The notes beneath the pieces are model-generated. The model was not told the origin of the DNA, did no database searches, and worked only from the letters and a program-made list of their open reading frames with translations. Of a stretch of 64,000 bases of DNA, positions 49,854-58,454 are shown in pieces. The translations under genes and the position numbers were made by a program. Each line of letters opens with the position of its first letter. The stretch's first letter is position 1. The DNA comes from a virus. The stretch is from positions 1 to 64,000 of the IMG/VR virus record IMGVR_UViG_3300013132_000025; one strand, 5' to 3'.

Positions 49854-50405
49854 CTAGTATCCGAAGAGTTGTACAGTTAGATTCTCGCCAGCGACTGAAG
49901 AACCAACTTGAGCAACTTCTATTCTTAGATAATCTCCAGCGGCGAAGTCTTGATTTACGGGGACTCCTGCTGTACCATTAAGAGTAGAAGCAAACTGACT
50001 TGTGCCGATTGTGGGGCGACGAGCAGTTACGGTTCCATATACGGAGGCACCGGCTGCTGTTGGTGCAGAGGTTCCGGCTACCTTTTTAACATCAACAATA
50101 AGGGTTGCGCCTGTGGGGGCAACTCCAACTTGAGCAACTACGCCGGTTAATTTACCTGCGCGTGGGGCACGCCATACTAATCCCGAGGCGGTTCCTGAAG
50201 TTGCTACAGTACCAGAGACTTGAAGCACTGGATAAAGATCTGGAAGAACAACAAATCTTGCTCTTTCATTCTGTAGCGCTCTACGAGTCTGACCATTATC
50301 TAAGTCAAGAGTAGCAACGGCGCTACCTGATACGGTTGTGGTTGAGGCTGAACCGGCACCAAATGGTACACGGGCAATACCTTTTACATTTACTTCTTGT
50401 GCCAT
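49854..50405 (-). CDS. Decoration-like structural protein, paralog 1
   Basis: 183 aa, beta-rich and Ala/Gly/Thr/Val-rich. Shares the core with its downstream paralog (ATSGTASGLVWRAPRAGKL, VYGTVTARRPTIGTSQFAST). The N-terminus (VNVKGIARVPFGAGSAS) resembles the paralog's RLRGLSRRPF start. AGGAG lies eleven bases before the ATG and a possible promoter (TTTACC-18-TAGAAT, 50488-50459) lies about 50 bases upstream. Likely made in large amounts; a capsid or tail decoration role is inferred. Confidence 0.55.
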   Translation of the reverse strand: MAQEVNVKGIARVPFGAGSASTTTVSGSAVATLDLDNGQTRRALQNERARFVVLPDLYPVLQVSGTVATSGTASGLVWRAPRAGKLTGVVAQVGVAPTGATLIVDVKKVAGTSAPTAAGASVYGTVTARRPTIGTSQFASTLNGTAGVPVNQDFAAGDYLRIEVAQVGSSVAGENLTVQLFGY

Positions 50406-50458
50406 TCTGGGTCACTCCTTTTCTGAATGTACAAAGGGGACGCAGACCTTATAGGCCC

Positions 50459-50488
50459 ATTCTATCCTTGCTTATAGGGGAAGGTAAA
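50459..50488 (-). promoter_or_regulatory. Candidate promoter for the decoration-like pair
   Basis: TTTACC (50488-50483), 18-base spacer and TAGAAT (50464-50459) on the minus strand match four and five of six consensus bases. The expected start is about 45 bases before the 50405 ATG. Sequence match only. Confidence 0.35.
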
Positions 50489-50505
50489 TCGTCTATTATT
50501 TAATG

Positions 50506-51201
50506 CTAAGACAATTCGCCTTTTACAGTCTCAATTTGAGCAGGCACATTGAACTTTTCTGCTGCTTGTTTCATTAAATTAAGGCGATAATCAACATCGT
50601 GGTGTTGGCCGTGACCATGAAACGCCATAATTACTGGTTCTGGCGAATCATTTACTTGCCACGTTGAATTCCACCTATCGTCAGCAATTTGAAACATACT
50701 CATCCATTTAAATTCTCTAAGGAGACCATTAACAACATCTTGTTCATACCACGGAGGCCCAGAGAACCTGCGATTCCAAACTTCGTGAATAAATTCTTTT
50801 GTTCTATCCGTACATCTCAAAAGAATAACACCCATATTAAAATGCGCCCCCAATTGTGGGTGCCCGGGAACTCCCGGATGAAGAACAAGGCCGAGGTCTT
50901 TATTTTCTTCTAGGCCGCTTCTGAGGTCTGTAGAAAAGTCTACAATAACACAATCATGATCAACCCAGAAGATATATTCATATTTTTCTTCACCTAAAAG
51001 ATCCATCATAAGTTTAATTCTATCCCACGCCGGATTATAGTTTGGATCATCAGTCTCAATAACAACATCACGATTTGCCCAATAATCCATGCCCCACCTA
51101 TCGGCATAGGCTTGGTGAATAGGCTCTAGCCAATCTAGGGCCTTCACCATCTCTGCCTTCCAGTTAATACAAGATTGAAGAATTACAGCATTATTAGCCA
51201 T
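50506..51201 (-). CDS. Glycosyltransferase (GT-A-like, DxD motif)
   Basis: 231 aa. YEYIFWVDHDCVIVDFSTDL gives a D-H-D metal/UDP-sugar site after a hydrophobic strand, and HFNMGVILLRCTD, PPWYEQDVVNGLL and FHGHGQHHD match GT34/GT8-like galactosyl/glycosyltransferase patterns. The N-terminus starts SCINWKAEMVKALDW. It lies between capsid-region genes and overlaps the GT4 gene by eight bases, so the two are coexpressed. Acceptor unknown; virion proteins or DNA are possible. Confidence 0.72.
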   Translation of the reverse strand: MANNAVILQSCINWKAEMVKALDWLEPIHQAYADRWGMDYWANRDVVIETDDPNYNPAWDRIKLMMDLLGEEKYEYIFWVDHDCVIVDFSTDLRSGLEENKDLGLVLHPGVPGHPQLGAHFNMGVILLRCTDRTKEFIHEVWNRRFSGPPWYEQDVVNGLLREFKWMSMFQIADDRWNSTWQVNDSPEPVIMAFHGHGQHHDVDYRLNLMKQAAEKFNVPAQIETVKGELS

Positions 51202-52450
51202 TTTTCTTCGCCTTTCTTTCCTGACGACGCCTCTGCGCTCTGTTTGGGTTCGCAGGACTTTTAGAAATGGGCGTTGAGGTCTTTTCCTGCTCTTTCTTAA
51301 ATACTTCTAATTTATCCTCAATTACCTTTAAGGTAGGAACCCAATATTTATTTGTAATCAAATCAGCATCATATTGGAGCGCTCCCTCGCGTGCTGTTTC
51401 GCGTAACTTCATGCGATCTTCGTTGGCCATATCATATGCCTGCTCCAACTTATCAAGAATAGCATCAACTGAGGGAATATATTGCGTTGCTGCTAGTTGA
51501 GTGATATAAGGAATGGCCTCTGTGCGCCTATCTAGGCTCCATCCTGCCAAGACTAATTCCTCCATAGCGGTCCAACCACCAGCGATTACGGGAGTACCGC
51601 AAGCCTGAGCCTCTATGATTGGAATTCCAAATCCTTCACCCATCGTAGCCGACATTAGAACATCGCTTGCATTATAAACATCAACAAGGAATTCTGGTGG
51701 ATAACCTGCAATATATTGGAATTGCTCAGGAACCACTACGGCATCTTGCAATCCTAGCATTTGAACAAGATCCCAAAGATTATACCCACCAACTTCAGGA
51801 GTCATGAGAGTATGCAAGTATAACTTTGAATCAGGATGCTTCTTGTAAAACTCTGCAAAAGCCTGCAACTGTTGTGGCCACGCCTTGCGGGGTGGAATAC
51901 CCTTATTCATTGCTACAATAGATGCAATAAAACAATCTTGCGGAAGGCCGATTTGTTTGCGAGCAATCTCTCGCATTTTTGGTTTAAAGAGGTTTGTATC
52001 TACCCCATGAGGTACATATTCTACCTCTAAACCGCGATCCTTTGCTTCACGAACCCCAGACTCAGAGTACGCAATAGCAACCATTGCACGCTTTAGACGA
52101 TCATAAACGCCCTCTGGCATGGGTTCGTGGTCTACAGGATACCACGGGACAAATGGGATACCTTCCATATGTGGACCATCAAGGTTCATAACCCATGTGT
52201 CATACAGAGTAAGAAGAATGTCTGCTTTCCACGCTTTTGCATAAAAGCCCATAATATCTTGCCCGTGAGGATCAAATGCTCCAGAAAAGACGGGGACTCC
52301 CTGCCAATCAAGTCGGCCACCTTGGAGTCCCCAAAAAGCAGTTATAGACATTTCGTGCCCGAGTTCCCTGATCCTAGGAACAAACAGGGCAGTCTGATTT
52401 GAATAGCCTGACGGCCCCCAAGGGGCATTACTAAACCAATTAATTCTCAT
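51194..52450 (-). CDS. Glycosyltransferase family 4-like (GT-B)
   Basis: 418 aa. N-terminal MRINWFSNAPWGPSGYSNQT resembles the glycine-rich acceptor loop of GT-B enzymes. YVPHGVDTNLFKP in the middle and the C-terminal EGFGIPIIEAQACGTPVIAG (E-x7-E) are diagnostic of GT4/GT1-type transferases. The last ~30 residues are basic (RAQRRRQERKAKKNG). It transfers a nucleotide-activated sugar to an unidentified acceptor. Encoded with a second glycosyltransferase between capsid and decoration genes, which suggests glycosylation of a capsid component. Confidence 0.85.
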   Translation of the reverse strand: MRINWFSNAPWGPSGYSNQTALFVPRIRELGHEMSITAFWGLQGGRLDWQGVPVFSGAFDPHGQDIMGFYAKAWKADILLTLYDTWVMNLDGPHMEGIPFVPWYPVDHEPMPEGVYDRLKRAMVAIAYSESGVREAKDRGLEVEYVPHGVDTNLFKPKMREIARKQIGLPQDCFIASIVAMNKGIPPRKAWPQQLQAFAEFYKKHPDSKLYLHTLMTPEVGGYNLWDLVQMLGLQDAVVVPEQFQYIAGYPPEFLVDVYNASDVLMSATMGEGFGIPIIEAQACGTPVIAGGWTAMEELVLAGWSLDRRTEAIPYITQLAATQYIPSVDAILDKLEQAYDMANEDRMKLRETAREGALQYDADLITNKYWVPTLKVIEDKLEVFKKEQEKTSTPISKSPANPNRAQRRRQERKAKKNG

Positions 52451-52472
52451 GTTTCTCCTGACTTAAACTAAA

Positions 52473-52760
52473 TTAAATAACTAGTTCTGCAACAGTGTAT
52501 GGTGCTGAGTTTGTCGCAGTCTTAACATACATAGGTCCGGTGTATCCCCAGATTTCCACAGTAGTCGTTCCTCCCGCAACATACAATGCGCTTCCACCAG
52601 CGACTTGTGCTGATGAAAAACCATAATATAGACCGGCTGTGCCCGTTTGGATATAAAGGTGTTGTCTATCCTTCTCAGCATCAACAGCAAGACTTGTTGC
52701 TGTTCCGGCAGTTCCTAATGTAACTGTACCAGATCTAGTTCTATTAATGTGTGAACTCAT
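52473..52760 (-). CDS. Small structural protein of the head region
   Basis: 95 aa, beta-rich, Thr/Gly/Ala-rich (MSSHINRTRSGTVTLGTAGT onward) with a YIQTGTAGLYYGFSSAQVAG segment. No membrane segment or catalytic motif. It is encoded two bases after the 148-aa protein and before the glycosyltransferases. General composition resembles small head-decoration or tail proteins of phages. Function not certain. Confidence 0.5.
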   Translation of the reverse strand: MSSHINRTRSGTVTLGTAGTATSLAVDAEKDRQHLYIQTGTAGLYYGFSSAQVAGGSALYVAGGTTTVEIWGYTGPMYVKTATNSAPYTVAELVI

Positions 52761-52761
52761 A

Positions 52762-53208
52762 TTAAATTCCCAGTTCGGCGCTTACTTCTTCAGAATTTCC
52801 TTCAATTCGAAGTTCTGAGAGAGTCTTGCCATCTCCGGCGTCGGGGCGGCTTCCCGTAACTCTCTCTGACCCAGCAAATCCAGCAGTGTCAATCGGAACG
52901 CGAATAGCATCCTGCTCAATTTCCATCTCAACGGGGAGTTTCTTTTCCTCGCCCTTGCTGTCAACATGAAAAATTTCCCGTTGCTTTGCCTGCTTAACTG
53001 GCTCATGCCACTTAGCAGTAATTCTTTCTTGATACTGTGGCTTTGTGATTTCCTCAACTAATAGCCCAACTGAAGGAGCAAACTTTGCGCTTTGAAACTG
53101 CTCCTCTGAAATCTCAGCAACATCTCGGTCTCCACGGGGACCAAGATTAACATCTGCAATTCTTACTGCATTTGGTGTGAGATTTCTAATGTATCTTACC
53201 TTTGCCAT
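52762..53208 (-). CDS. Head-region protein, unknown
   Basis: 148 aa. The N-terminal ~50 residues (VRYIRNLTPNAVRIADVNLG, VAEISEEQFQSAKFAPSVG) form a beta-rich domain similar to small phage head proteins; the C-terminal half is acidic and probably disordered (GSRPDAGDGKTLSELRIEGN). AGGAG precedes the ATG. It is the first gene after the terminator at 53240-53274. No specific family. Confidence 0.5.
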   Translation of the reverse strand: MAKVRYIRNLTPNAVRIADVNLGPRGDRDVAEISEEQFQSAKFAPSVGLLVEEITKPQYQERITAKWHEPVKQAKQREIFHVDSKGEEKKLPVEMEIEQDAIRVPIDTAGFAGSERVTGSRPDAGDGKTLSELRIEGNSEEVSAELGI

Positions 53209-53239
53209 ATTTTCTTTCTCCTTAGCCTTACTTTAAAGT

Positions 53240-53274
53240 AAAATAGGGGGGATGATAAACTACCATCCCCCCTA
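53240..53274 (-). terminator. Rho-independent terminator after the major capsid gene
   Basis: TAGGGGGGATG and CATCCCCCCTA (53244-53254 / 53264-53274) form a perfect 11-bp stem with a nine-base loop, followed on the minus strand by TTTTA. It lies 42 bases after the capsid protein stop. Confidence 0.88.
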
Positions 53275-53316
53275 CTGTATCAGACTTCTAAAATATTATC
53301 AAGCAATTTACTGAGA

Positions 53317-54282
53317 TTAAGCCTTGACAATCTTGGCAAGACCTCTGGGGTTGAGGATAAGCATTCCGATCAACTCATCCATTACCCAACCACGGTAGAA
53401 CTGCTCAACTTGGTTGTTCTCTTCTACGTCAAGTGAGTACATGACGGGCATGACACCCAAGAAATTGGGGTCTGGGACTAGGTATACATGACCGGGTGAA
53501 ATCATGATTGACTTCTGAATGGTGAACTCACCAAATTCAGTAATCATTCCACCACCGAATACGGTGTCCTTGAACTGCCAACCAGTTACGTTAATGTCCC
53601 ATGAGTAGAGGTCACGAACGTCAGCGGGATTCATAAGAATACGCTTGGTTTCGATTTGACGCTGCTCTAGGTTAGCAACTAGGTCGTAGAAGTCAACAAC
53701 TTCAAGAGGATTACCTGCACCAATTGACTTGGTGGTTGAACCAGTTCCGCCTGCACCAGCATAGCGGTTTGGTTCCTTGGCAGCCCAGTCAGTTACGGCG
53801 GTGTCAAGTAGAGTCAGGAGGCGTGAGTCCTCTTGACGCTGAATGGCTTGACGACACTCATCTTGGGCGTACTCAATAGCGTTTACACGCAAGTAGTATA
53901 GATCTTCCTTGCGAACGCGGGGGAACGCGGCGACCCTGAAGAGTCGTGGGTAGACCTGCTTACCTTCGAAGGGAGTGATCTTGATTTCTGAGTCAGTCTG
54001 GTTAAGAACGTAAGCCTGTCCAAAGTCATCAAGAACGTCGTAAGGCAAGAGTGGACCCTTTTCCAAGGTGTCTTCTACAAGCACGTTACGGACGATACCT
54101 TCGTAACGAAGACGAATCTGAATTGGACCAATCATGGCAACACCCAGACGCTTCATAGCGTTGGACTTGTCTGAAAGAATGGTCTGTAGTTTAGCCTTCT
54201 TTTGTTCATTTGTTAGTTTTGGCATACCAGCAAGTTTTTGAACGTAGTCATTGCTGTTAATTGCCTGTCTTGCTTCATCCAT
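53317..54282 (-). CDS. Major capsid protein (HK97-like)
   Basis: 321 aa from ATG 54282, chosen because AAGGAG lies nine bases upstream (a GTG at 54303 or ATG at 54288 would be too close). The sequence is typical of myophage major capsid proteins: IGPIQIRLRYEGIVRNVLVE, RVNAIEYAQDECRQAIQRQE, RILMNPADVRDLYSWDINVT and GHVYLVPDPNFLGVMPVMYS. It is followed by a strong terminator and preceded by a small head protein and the protease region. It would form the icosahedral shell; T number not deducible. Confidence 0.82.
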   Translation of the reverse strand: MDEARQAINSNDYVQKLAGMPKLTNEQKKAKLQTILSDKSNAMKRLGVAMIGPIQIRLRYEGIVRNVLVEDTLEKGPLLPYDVLDDFGQAYVLNQTDSEIKITPFEGKQVYPRLFRVAAFPRVRKEDLYYLRVNAIEYAQDECRQAIQRQEDSRLLTLLDTAVTDWAAKEPNRYAGAGGTGSTTKSIGAGNPLEVVDFYDLVANLEQRQIETKRILMNPADVRDLYSWDINVTGWQFKDTVFGGGMITEFGEFTIQKSIMISPGHVYLVPDPNFLGVMPVMYSLDVEENNQVEQFYRGWVMDELIGMLILNPRGLAKIVKA

Positions 54283-54295
54283 TATCATACTCTCC

Positions 54296-54844
54296 TTAGA
54301 CACTCAACAGTTCGATTACGATCTTGCTAGCACTTACATAGTCAATAAGTCTTGCAACGGCTACGCCAGAATCTACGGCTGAGTCGTTGAGCAGACCGTT
54401 AGCGTCAGCATATAGTTTACGATTTGCATCAGTGTCCTCGTCTGCTGAGGTAATGTTTGAGTTGAAAGCGGGTGAAAGAACTTCAAAGACGGCTGCTGGC
54501 CCACGCCATACACCGACTTCAGTAAAGTCACCAACTTCATCAAAATCACCACCGATGAAGTTACCAAATAACCCGAATGGGGAAAGGGACGTTCCACCGA
54601 CACTTACACACACTACTTCGCCAGCGGGGGCGAGAGCGGCGACCATACCGGGGAAGATAGGTCCGTTTCCAGCAGTTCCGGGAGCAGTTCCTGAACCTTT
54701 TGCAAAGGTTCCGGTGCTAGTACCAGCAGTACCGTAAGTGTTTGCAGATAGGACGGCGGCGTAAGGATACGCTTGAGTCTGAGCATACAAAGCACGGAGG
54801 GTACGTTGCTGATTTGCTGCTGAAATATTTTGAATTCGAAGCAT
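54296..54844 (-). CDS. Head decoration/stabilisation-like protein
   Basis: 182 aa. Gly/Thr/Ala-rich N-terminal half (YGTAGTSTGTFAKGSGTAPG) and a compact C-terminal part (LIDYVSASKIVIELLSV). It lies directly upstream of the major capsid gene in the same transcript, the usual place for a small decoration or stabilising head protein. GGAGG precedes the ATG. Its stop lies just before the capsid start, so the two are coexpressed. The family is not certain. Confidence 0.5.
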   Translation of the reverse strand: MLRIQNISAANQQRTLRALYAQTQAYPYAAVLSANTYGTAGTSTGTFAKGSGTAPGTAGNGPIFPGMVAALAPAGEVVCVSVGGTSLSPFGLFGNFIGGDFDEVGDFTEVGVWRGPAAVFEVLSPAFNSNITSADEDTDANRKLYADANGLLNDSAVDSGVAVARLIDYVSASKIVIELLSV

Positions 54845-54878
54845 TTAAATCTTCCTCCTAAAAACCTTTTGAATTAAA

Positions 54879-54896
54879 ATTCTCACAAATTGAGAA
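54879..54896 (-). terminator. Weak hairpin terminator before the capsid unit
   Basis: TTCTCA/TGAGAA (54880-54885 / 54891-54896) forms a six-bp stem with a short loop, followed on the minus strand by TTTTAATTC. It could attenuate readthrough from the protease gene into the head genes. Confidence 0.4.
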
Positions 54897-54914
54897 CTGG
54901 TTACTACTTAAAAA

Positions 54915-57389
54915 TTAGTTAAAGATCGCGTCGTCTGGAACGACACCAGCGTTTGAAGATGCTGAAGATTCCTTAACACCCTTGAAGGATGGGAAACCAG
55001 CCAACTTCTTAGCAGGAGCCTCTTTCTTTCCAAGTCCAGCCTCTTTAATCTTTACTAAAGTCTCGTACTTGGCCTCAACAATTGAGGGTTCTTCGTTTTC
55101 TAACTCAGCGACTCTTGCATACTTCATTTCCGCCTCGTTAAGACCTAATTCAACTTCTAGGTCTGCGAGTTTAATTGCAGAAAGCACCGCAGATTCGCGG
55201 CCCTTACCCGGCAATTGTGCGTGATGTTCTGAAATACCCTTAGTACCACCCTCGTCTGAGAACTGAGGCTTTTCAACCTCTTTCTTGACTGGAGCATATT
55301 GCTCAGGCATGGTCTCTGGGTTGTGATTCTTAATATCTTTTGTATTACCCTCGTCGGCGTACTGTGGTTGTTCAACTTCCTTCTTTACACTCTGGTACTG
55401 TTCAGCCTGTGTTCCGGGCTGGTGTTCAGCAATGTCAGAAGACTCGTTGTTTTTGTCACCCTTAAATTGTGGGGTGCTTTCTCCACCGTTCGGTTGAGTA
55501 AGTCCGGGTAATTCACCAAGAGCAACCTTGGTAGCACTTTCTACTGGCTTAGTCTGGTCAGAAATTACCTTTTCGCCCTTTGGACGATCTGACGCAGGCT
55601 TACCGTCGTCTACCAGCGGAGTTGCACTTGAAGAAGCGCTTGATTCCTTTTCAGGAACAGTCCAACCAAGTTCGGCTAGATATTCATCGCCGGGGACTTC
55701 TTCAACATCTGCCGCAAGTGTTATATTTGCTTGTTTAGTATTCATCGTACTATTAACACTCCGTATTTCATTCTTTGATAGTGTTTTTTTCAATCTATCA
55801 ATAAGGCTTTTGGTATCAGACCTGAACTCTTCTTTGTTTTGTTCTTTCTTACGATCAAACGCCTTAGCCTTTGATAAATCTGGATCTGCTAATGGTGCGG
55901 GAGGTTCCTGATATCCACACTTTTCACATCTACCAGACTCATCATCTAAACCACATTCCCCGGCAAGCCCGTTTGGACAAGGTTTATCACCTTTCAATGT
56001 ATCAATCTTGCTAGGTGCAGTAATAGACTCCCCATATTTTTCTGTATTCATACTCGAACTTCTTTCACATGGAGATTTATCAAAATTATCCTCTAAACTT
56101 TGTGTTTCGGTATTCGCTGCTTTTAAGTTATCAGTTCCATTAACGGCAGTTTCTATACCATCTTCGTAGGCTTTCATATATTTATGCATATTTGCATTAT
56201 AAGGCTCTACTCCTAAATATTCTGCCATCTTAACAGAATCAAATTCAGGCACTTCTACGGGGCTATAGTGATAAGATTCTCCAGCATGGAAAGCCCTTTT
56301 AATCAAATCATTTTCTACATATCCAACCTTAGCGATCTTTGCTTGGATACCAACTTGATTTAACCACTCTTTATCTTGTCCGGTAATATTACTAGTGGGA
56401 AGCAATGAGGTCGCCTCCACTTCGGTTTGACCACCATCGTCCCATTGTACCTTGTAAGTTTTAAAAGAATCCCCATATTCGTCAGAATTAAGTTCTTCAA
56501 CATATTTAACAACGCCTTCTTTGCCAGATTCGGCTTCTTTAACTTTTTCTCCAACAGAAAAATCTGTCGTTTCCACCGCAGCGTGCTTAACCACAGGTTC
56601 TGTGAATAAAGCGGTCACATCTGCGGGATCAAATACAGCCGAAATCTCAAAAAAGTTGACATTATAGCAATCTTCATAGGCTAACTTGTCAATGCTTCCA
56701 GTTTTAAACGTTGTTCCTTTTTTCTTTATGTGGCTACAATAATCTTCTACCGTAGCCGCCTTGTGATTACAGATAGAACAAAGAGTATGTTCAACATTAC
56801 ATCCCATAGAAACTGCGTTTACTTTTCCATCAAACAGGGCTTTGGCTAGTTTGGGAAAAGATTTTCCATCAATTTCAAGTAATAATTCAATCCATGTTTC
56901 TGGTTTGTGATTATTTGGGGCACTTGACCAATATGAATCCGAGGCCAGTCTTTGAGGATTTTCAATATGAAGCATTGCATCAACAACAACACCTCTTGCT
57001 CTTTGCGGATCTGAATTATTGTGATCAATAAAAACAGGCCTTCCCACAAAGGTTCTGAACCCGTAATCGCCTTTAGACTTAATTTCAGCACTATCGCCAG
57101 TAAAGGTTAACTTACTTATTCCGCCAGTCTCTGAAGTCTTGGCTAGTTTTGAAACAACTTCTCTGAAATCTGTCTCATCCATTCCAGCAAGTTCGTTGAC
57201 AGGCCAACCATCAAAATTCTTATTGACCCGAGAAGAAATAGCACGAACTTTTACATAAATATACCCATCTCCAGTGCGGTAAGTGTTTTTTGGAATGTGA
57301 TCAAAAGAAGATAGTTTTGCACCACCTTCAATTTTCTCATCGGCACTTTTTACTTCAATTACTTCACAATTGGTATATTTAGTTAGCAT
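54915..57389 (-). CDS. Prohead protease with zinc-ribbon inserts and scaffold-like C-terminus
   Basis: 824 aa. The N-terminal ~260 residues (GRPVFIDHNNSDPQRARGVV with a candidate His; VNAVSMGCNVEHTLCSIC with a candidate Ser) fit a prohead serine protease of the myophage type. A Cys/His cluster (SICNHKA...YCSH) lies just after. A later CPNGLAGECGLDD...RCEKCG looks like a second zinc ribbon. A KOW-like beta segment (KEGVVKYVEELNSD) lies near residue 300. The C-terminus is acidic and repetitive (EQYQSVKKEVEQPQYADEG, EQYAPVKKEVEKPQFSDEG), resembling a scaffold. The protease would mature the capsid. Confidence 0.68.
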   Translation of the reverse strand: MLTKYTNCEVIEVKSADEKIEGGAKLSSFDHIPKNTYRTGDGYIYVKVRAISSRVNKNFDGWPVNELAGMDETDFREVVSKLAKTSETGGISKLTFTGDSAEIKSKGDYGFRTFVGRPVFIDHNNSDPQRARGVVVDAMLHIENPQRLASDSYWSSAPNNHKPETWIELLLEIDGKSFPKLAKALFDGKVNAVSMGCNVEHTLCSICNHKAATVEDYCSHIKKKGTTFKTGSIDKLAYEDCYNVNFFEISAVFDPADVTALFTEPVVKHAAVETTDFSVGEKVKEAESGKEGVVKYVEELNSDEYGDSFKTYKVQWDDGGQTEVEATSLLPTSNITGQDKEWLNQVGIQAKIAKVGYVENDLIKRAFHAGESYHYSPVEVPEFDSVKMAEYLGVEPYNANMHKYMKAYEDGIETAVNGTDNLKAANTETQSLEDNFDKSPCERSSSMNTEKYGESITAPSKIDTLKGDKPCPNGLAGECGLDDESGRCEKCGYQEPPAPLADPDLSKAKAFDRKKEQNKEEFRSDTKSLIDRLKKTLSKNEIRSVNSTMNTKQANITLAADVEEVPGDEYLAELGWTVPEKESSASSSATPLVDDGKPASDRPKGEKVISDQTKPVESATKVALGELPGLTQPNGGESTPQFKGDKNNESSDIAEHQPGTQAEQYQSVKKEVEQPQYADEGNTKDIKNHNPETMPEQYAPVKKEVEKPQFSDEGGTKGISEHHAQLPGKGRESAVLSAIKLADLEVELGLNEAEMKYARVAELENEEPSIVEAKYETLVKIKEAGLGKKEAPAKKLAGFPSFKGVKESSASSNAGVVPDDAIFN

Positions 57390-57397
57390 TAATTACC

Positions 57398-57655
57398 TCA
57401 AATCGCCGTTCCTGATTGAACTTCAATCTTTTCGTTTTGATAACGATAAAGTGCTGTTCCGTTTGAATGTTCAAATAACTGAGAAAAAGTATCCTGAGTT
57501 TGATAAGAAAGTTGTTTAATTAAAGCAATTGCAGCACGCTCTTGCTTTTCGGGAAGATGCATTCCTTCTATTACAGAACACATTTTGCCTCTCAAACTAT
57601 TCATTTCTCTTATTGCGAATTCAGACGCAGGAACCCAGTCGTTTCTTTGAATCAT
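57398..57655 (-). CDS. Small protein upstream of the protease gene
   Basis: 85 aa, helical, with charged and polar residues (NDWVPASEFAIREMNSLRGK, QERAAIALIKQLSYQTQDTF). It lies between the acidic protein and the protease gene and nearly abuts both. A Shine-Dalgarno site is not obvious. A role as a head-assembly accessory is inferred from place only. Confidence 0.5.
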   Translation of the reverse strand: MIQRNDWVPASEFAIREMNSLRGKMCSVIEGMHLPEKQERAAIALIKQLSYQTQDTFSQLFEHSNGTALYRYQNEKIEVQSGTAI

Positions 57656-57656
57656 A

Positions 57657-58250
57657 TTACTTTTTTAGTTTTGCAACGAAACTGTCTTTGGTTTCTGATA
57701 CGCTTGCAATCTTGTAACCTTCAAAAGAGGCGTCAAATGAAATAAGTTCTTCAACTTCAGCAGTAGCAGAGGCTAGAGTTAAGCCATCTTCTTTTTCTCT
57801 TTCAAGATCCATTTCTTCACCCTCATCGCCCTCTTCGTCCTCTGGGCCAAAATCGGGGCGAACCTCGTCTTCATTTCCTTCAGATTCTTTGATTTGAGCA
57901 ACAAGGTCTTCAACCTTGTCTAGAGCGTCTTGAAGTTGTCCCATAAGTCTTTCTTGCTTACCCTCTTCTGCTTCATACGCAGTGTCAGGCTCGTCATCTG
58001 CTCCGGGAGAAAAAATTTCATCCGGTGCCGTTTCGTCCATTCCCATTTCATCCATTGCCATTTCTTTAGCAGGGATTTCATCTTGAACATTCTGATTTTG
58101 GTATGCTTCTCTTTGAATAAAAGCAATCCAACCAGTGTTTGATTCTTTTAGACCGCGCACCTCATATTCTGGGTAGGCTTGGCGGAAAGTGTTTAGCGCT
58201 TCATCATATGAGGCTTCTCCCTCAATGCGAGCAATTGCGGTTTTATACAT
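57657..58250 (-). CDS. Acidic scaffold-like protein
   Basis: 197 aa, strongly acidic (EEGDEGEEMDLEREKEDG) with a helical coiled segment (KQERLMGQLQDALDKVEDLV). AGGAG precedes the ATG. Its position between fibre genes and the protease, its acidic coiled-coil nature and lack of enzymatic motifs suit a scaffolding or head-assembly role. It could equally be a small virion core protein. No family named. Confidence 0.5.
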   Translation of the reverse strand: MYKTAIARIEGEASYDEALNTFRQAYPEYEVRGLKESNTGWIAFIQREAYQNQNVQDEIPAKEMAMDEMGMDETAPDEIFSPGADDEPDTAYEAEEGKQERLMGQLQDALDKVEDLVAQIKESEGNEDEVRPDFGPEDEEGDEGEEMDLEREKEDGLTLASATAEVEELISFDASFEGYKIASVSETKDSFVAKLKK

Positions 58251-58307
58251 AAAAACTCCTTGTTCTATCTGTAACCATTTATTATTTAATAGGAAAGATT
58301 TAAAACC

Positions 58308-58445
58308 CTAGGGTTTCTTCGGCTTTTCCTTTTTTAATTCTTGATTTTCTTCTTCTAACTTTTGAATATAACTTTCTAAATTTAGAATAGATAATTGTAA
58401 CTGTCCAATCAAAACTGCTATTTTTTCCAGACTTAGGTGTTCCAT
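58308..58445 (-). CDS. Short coiled-coil protein (45 aa)
   Basis: A 45-codon frame (MEHLSLEKIAVLIGQLQLSI onward) with heptad-spaced Leu/Ile and a Lys/Glu-rich tail, predicting one amphipathic coiled coil. AAGG lies seven bases before the ATG. Its stop codon lies inside a perfect 14-base palindrome (AAACCCTAGGGTTT, 58303-58316). It would be coexpressed with the collar fibre gene upstream. Function unknown. Confidence 0.55.
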   Translation of the reverse strand: MEHLSLEKIAVLIGQLQLSILNLESYIQKLEEENQELKKEKPKKP

Positions 58446-58454
58446 TTACTAACC

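Noticed and set aside
54387-54737. Plus-strand 116-aa frame opposite the head decoration-like gene
   Set aside because: A shadow of a GC-richer minus-strand gene with a ribosome site; its translation is low-complexity Pro/Ser/Thr and has no start signals.
55528-55911. Plus-strand 127-aa frame opposite the protease gene
   Set aside because: Opposite the acidic repetitive tail of a clear gene; no ribosome site and biased Ser/Phe composition.
58303-58316. AAACCCTAGGGTTT as an operator or terminator
   Set aside because: A perfect palindrome, but too short a loop for an RNA hairpin and it contains the stop codon of the 45-aa gene; no evidence of regulation.
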